Assembly: GCF_010015445.1 (NCBI RefSeq)
Contig: NC_053118.1
Location: 9,312,907 to 9,376,906, forward strand
DNA from: Perca fluviatilis
Lineage: Eukaryota; Chordata; Actinopteri; Perciformes; Percidae
Direction: 5' to 3'
DNA length: 64,000 bases
Shown here: positions 63,619-64,000 of the stretch, one piece after another
Layout: every line of letters starts with the position of its first letter
How positions within the stretch are numbered: the first letter of the stretch is position 1
Position numbers and translations under genes: made by a program
Notes under the pieces: model-generated
What the model was told of the DNA's origin: nothing
Databases searched by the model: none
What the model saw: the letters and a program-made list of their open reading frames with translations, nothing else

Positions 63619-64000
63619 ACATTTAACTAGGCCACTCATTGTGCCTGTGACTTCATTCAATGTTAAACCTGCTTCTACTAATATCTTGTCACATATATAC
63701 GACTATAGGGTATATATAGCCGTTATATATTTTATTGTGTAAAGCACTATGTTTGTATGAAAAATACTATGCATACCCATATATATATATATATATATAT
63801 GCACAAACACATTATTAGTGATGTATGAATAGTCTCTCCATCTGAATCAGCTGTAGGCTTAAAATCATCCATCCAGCCTCCAGCCACCTGAATGAATTAT
63901 TTTCTCCAATTTAGAGACCCGTATGGACACTTCACTGCCCCCCCTACCAGTCCCCATAGGCTACATTGCTTTTCAATTTTGTATTGCATCGTTGTATGAG
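63615..64000. other. AT-rich non-coding, to window end
   Basis: An (AT)n tract at about 63780-63800. No gene seen. Confidence 0.5.

Noticed and set aside
63497..63742. Thr-His-rich frame
   Set aside because: Translation of the long CA microsatellite.

Overview
The window looks like intergenic or intronic DNA from a ray-finned (teleost) fish. It is AT-rich overall, full of CA/GT and AT microsatellites, and dominated by fish-type transposons: a CR1/L2-clade LINE, a BEL/Pao LTR retrotransposon, Tc1 elements and their short derivatives, PIF/Harbinger and hAT relics, a tyrosine-recombinase (DIRS/Ngaro-like) relic, TTAA-flanked short elements and several tRNA-derived SINEs. I found no host protein-coding exon, rRNA or genuine tRNA gene that I would defend. 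The one long, uninterrupted reading frame of clear function outside the LTR element is a Tc1 transposase near 58-59 kb.

0-16 kb. After SINE and MITE fragments comes an L2-type LINE (3.97-15.58 kb) that carries two independent insertions. A terminal-inverted-repeat (TIR) element (5251-6058) lies in the endonuclease part with a 9-bp target duplication. A complete BEL/Pao element (7888-15164) lies near the reverse transcriptase C-terminus with a 5-bp duplication, CCTAC. The BEL element has both LTRs and gag, protease, RT, RNase H and integrase parts, but is broken by frameshifts and by an apparent deletion between RT and RNase H.

16-54 kb. This part is mostly non-coding, with scattered LTR-like ends, Tc1 relics, a 540-bp Tc1-type MITE, a tandem array ending in a perfect 41-bp hairpin, a short element with a RecQ-helicase-like fragment, a PIF/Harbinger-like element (36.7-37.7 kb), a second TIR element carrying a tRNA-Glu-like core (39.3-40.0 kb), SINEs, TTAA-flanked MITEs, a 60-bp perfect palindrome (52.63 kb) and a tyrosine-recombinase relic (53.25-53.67 kb).

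54-60 kb. The richest nest of the window is here. A degraded PIF/Harbinger element (transposase remnant on +, Myb/SANT-like remnant on -) is split by a 4.36-kb hAT-like element with an 8-bp duplication, CCTGCGTG. That hAT-like element contains a 1-kb TTAA-flanked hairpin element and a full-length Tc1 element. The Tc1 transposase frame is intact, but lysine stands where the third catalytic acidic residue should be. The hairpin element carries 44 bp of the same PIF transposase coding sequence that lies 2.5 kb upstream.

60-64 kb. Non-coding DNA, a second Tc1-type MITE, another tRNA-like TIR element and a long CA microsatellite. The genes here do not form a host pathway; each set serves the mobility of its own element. 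Family names rest on protein and terminal motifs recognised by eye; no database search was possible.
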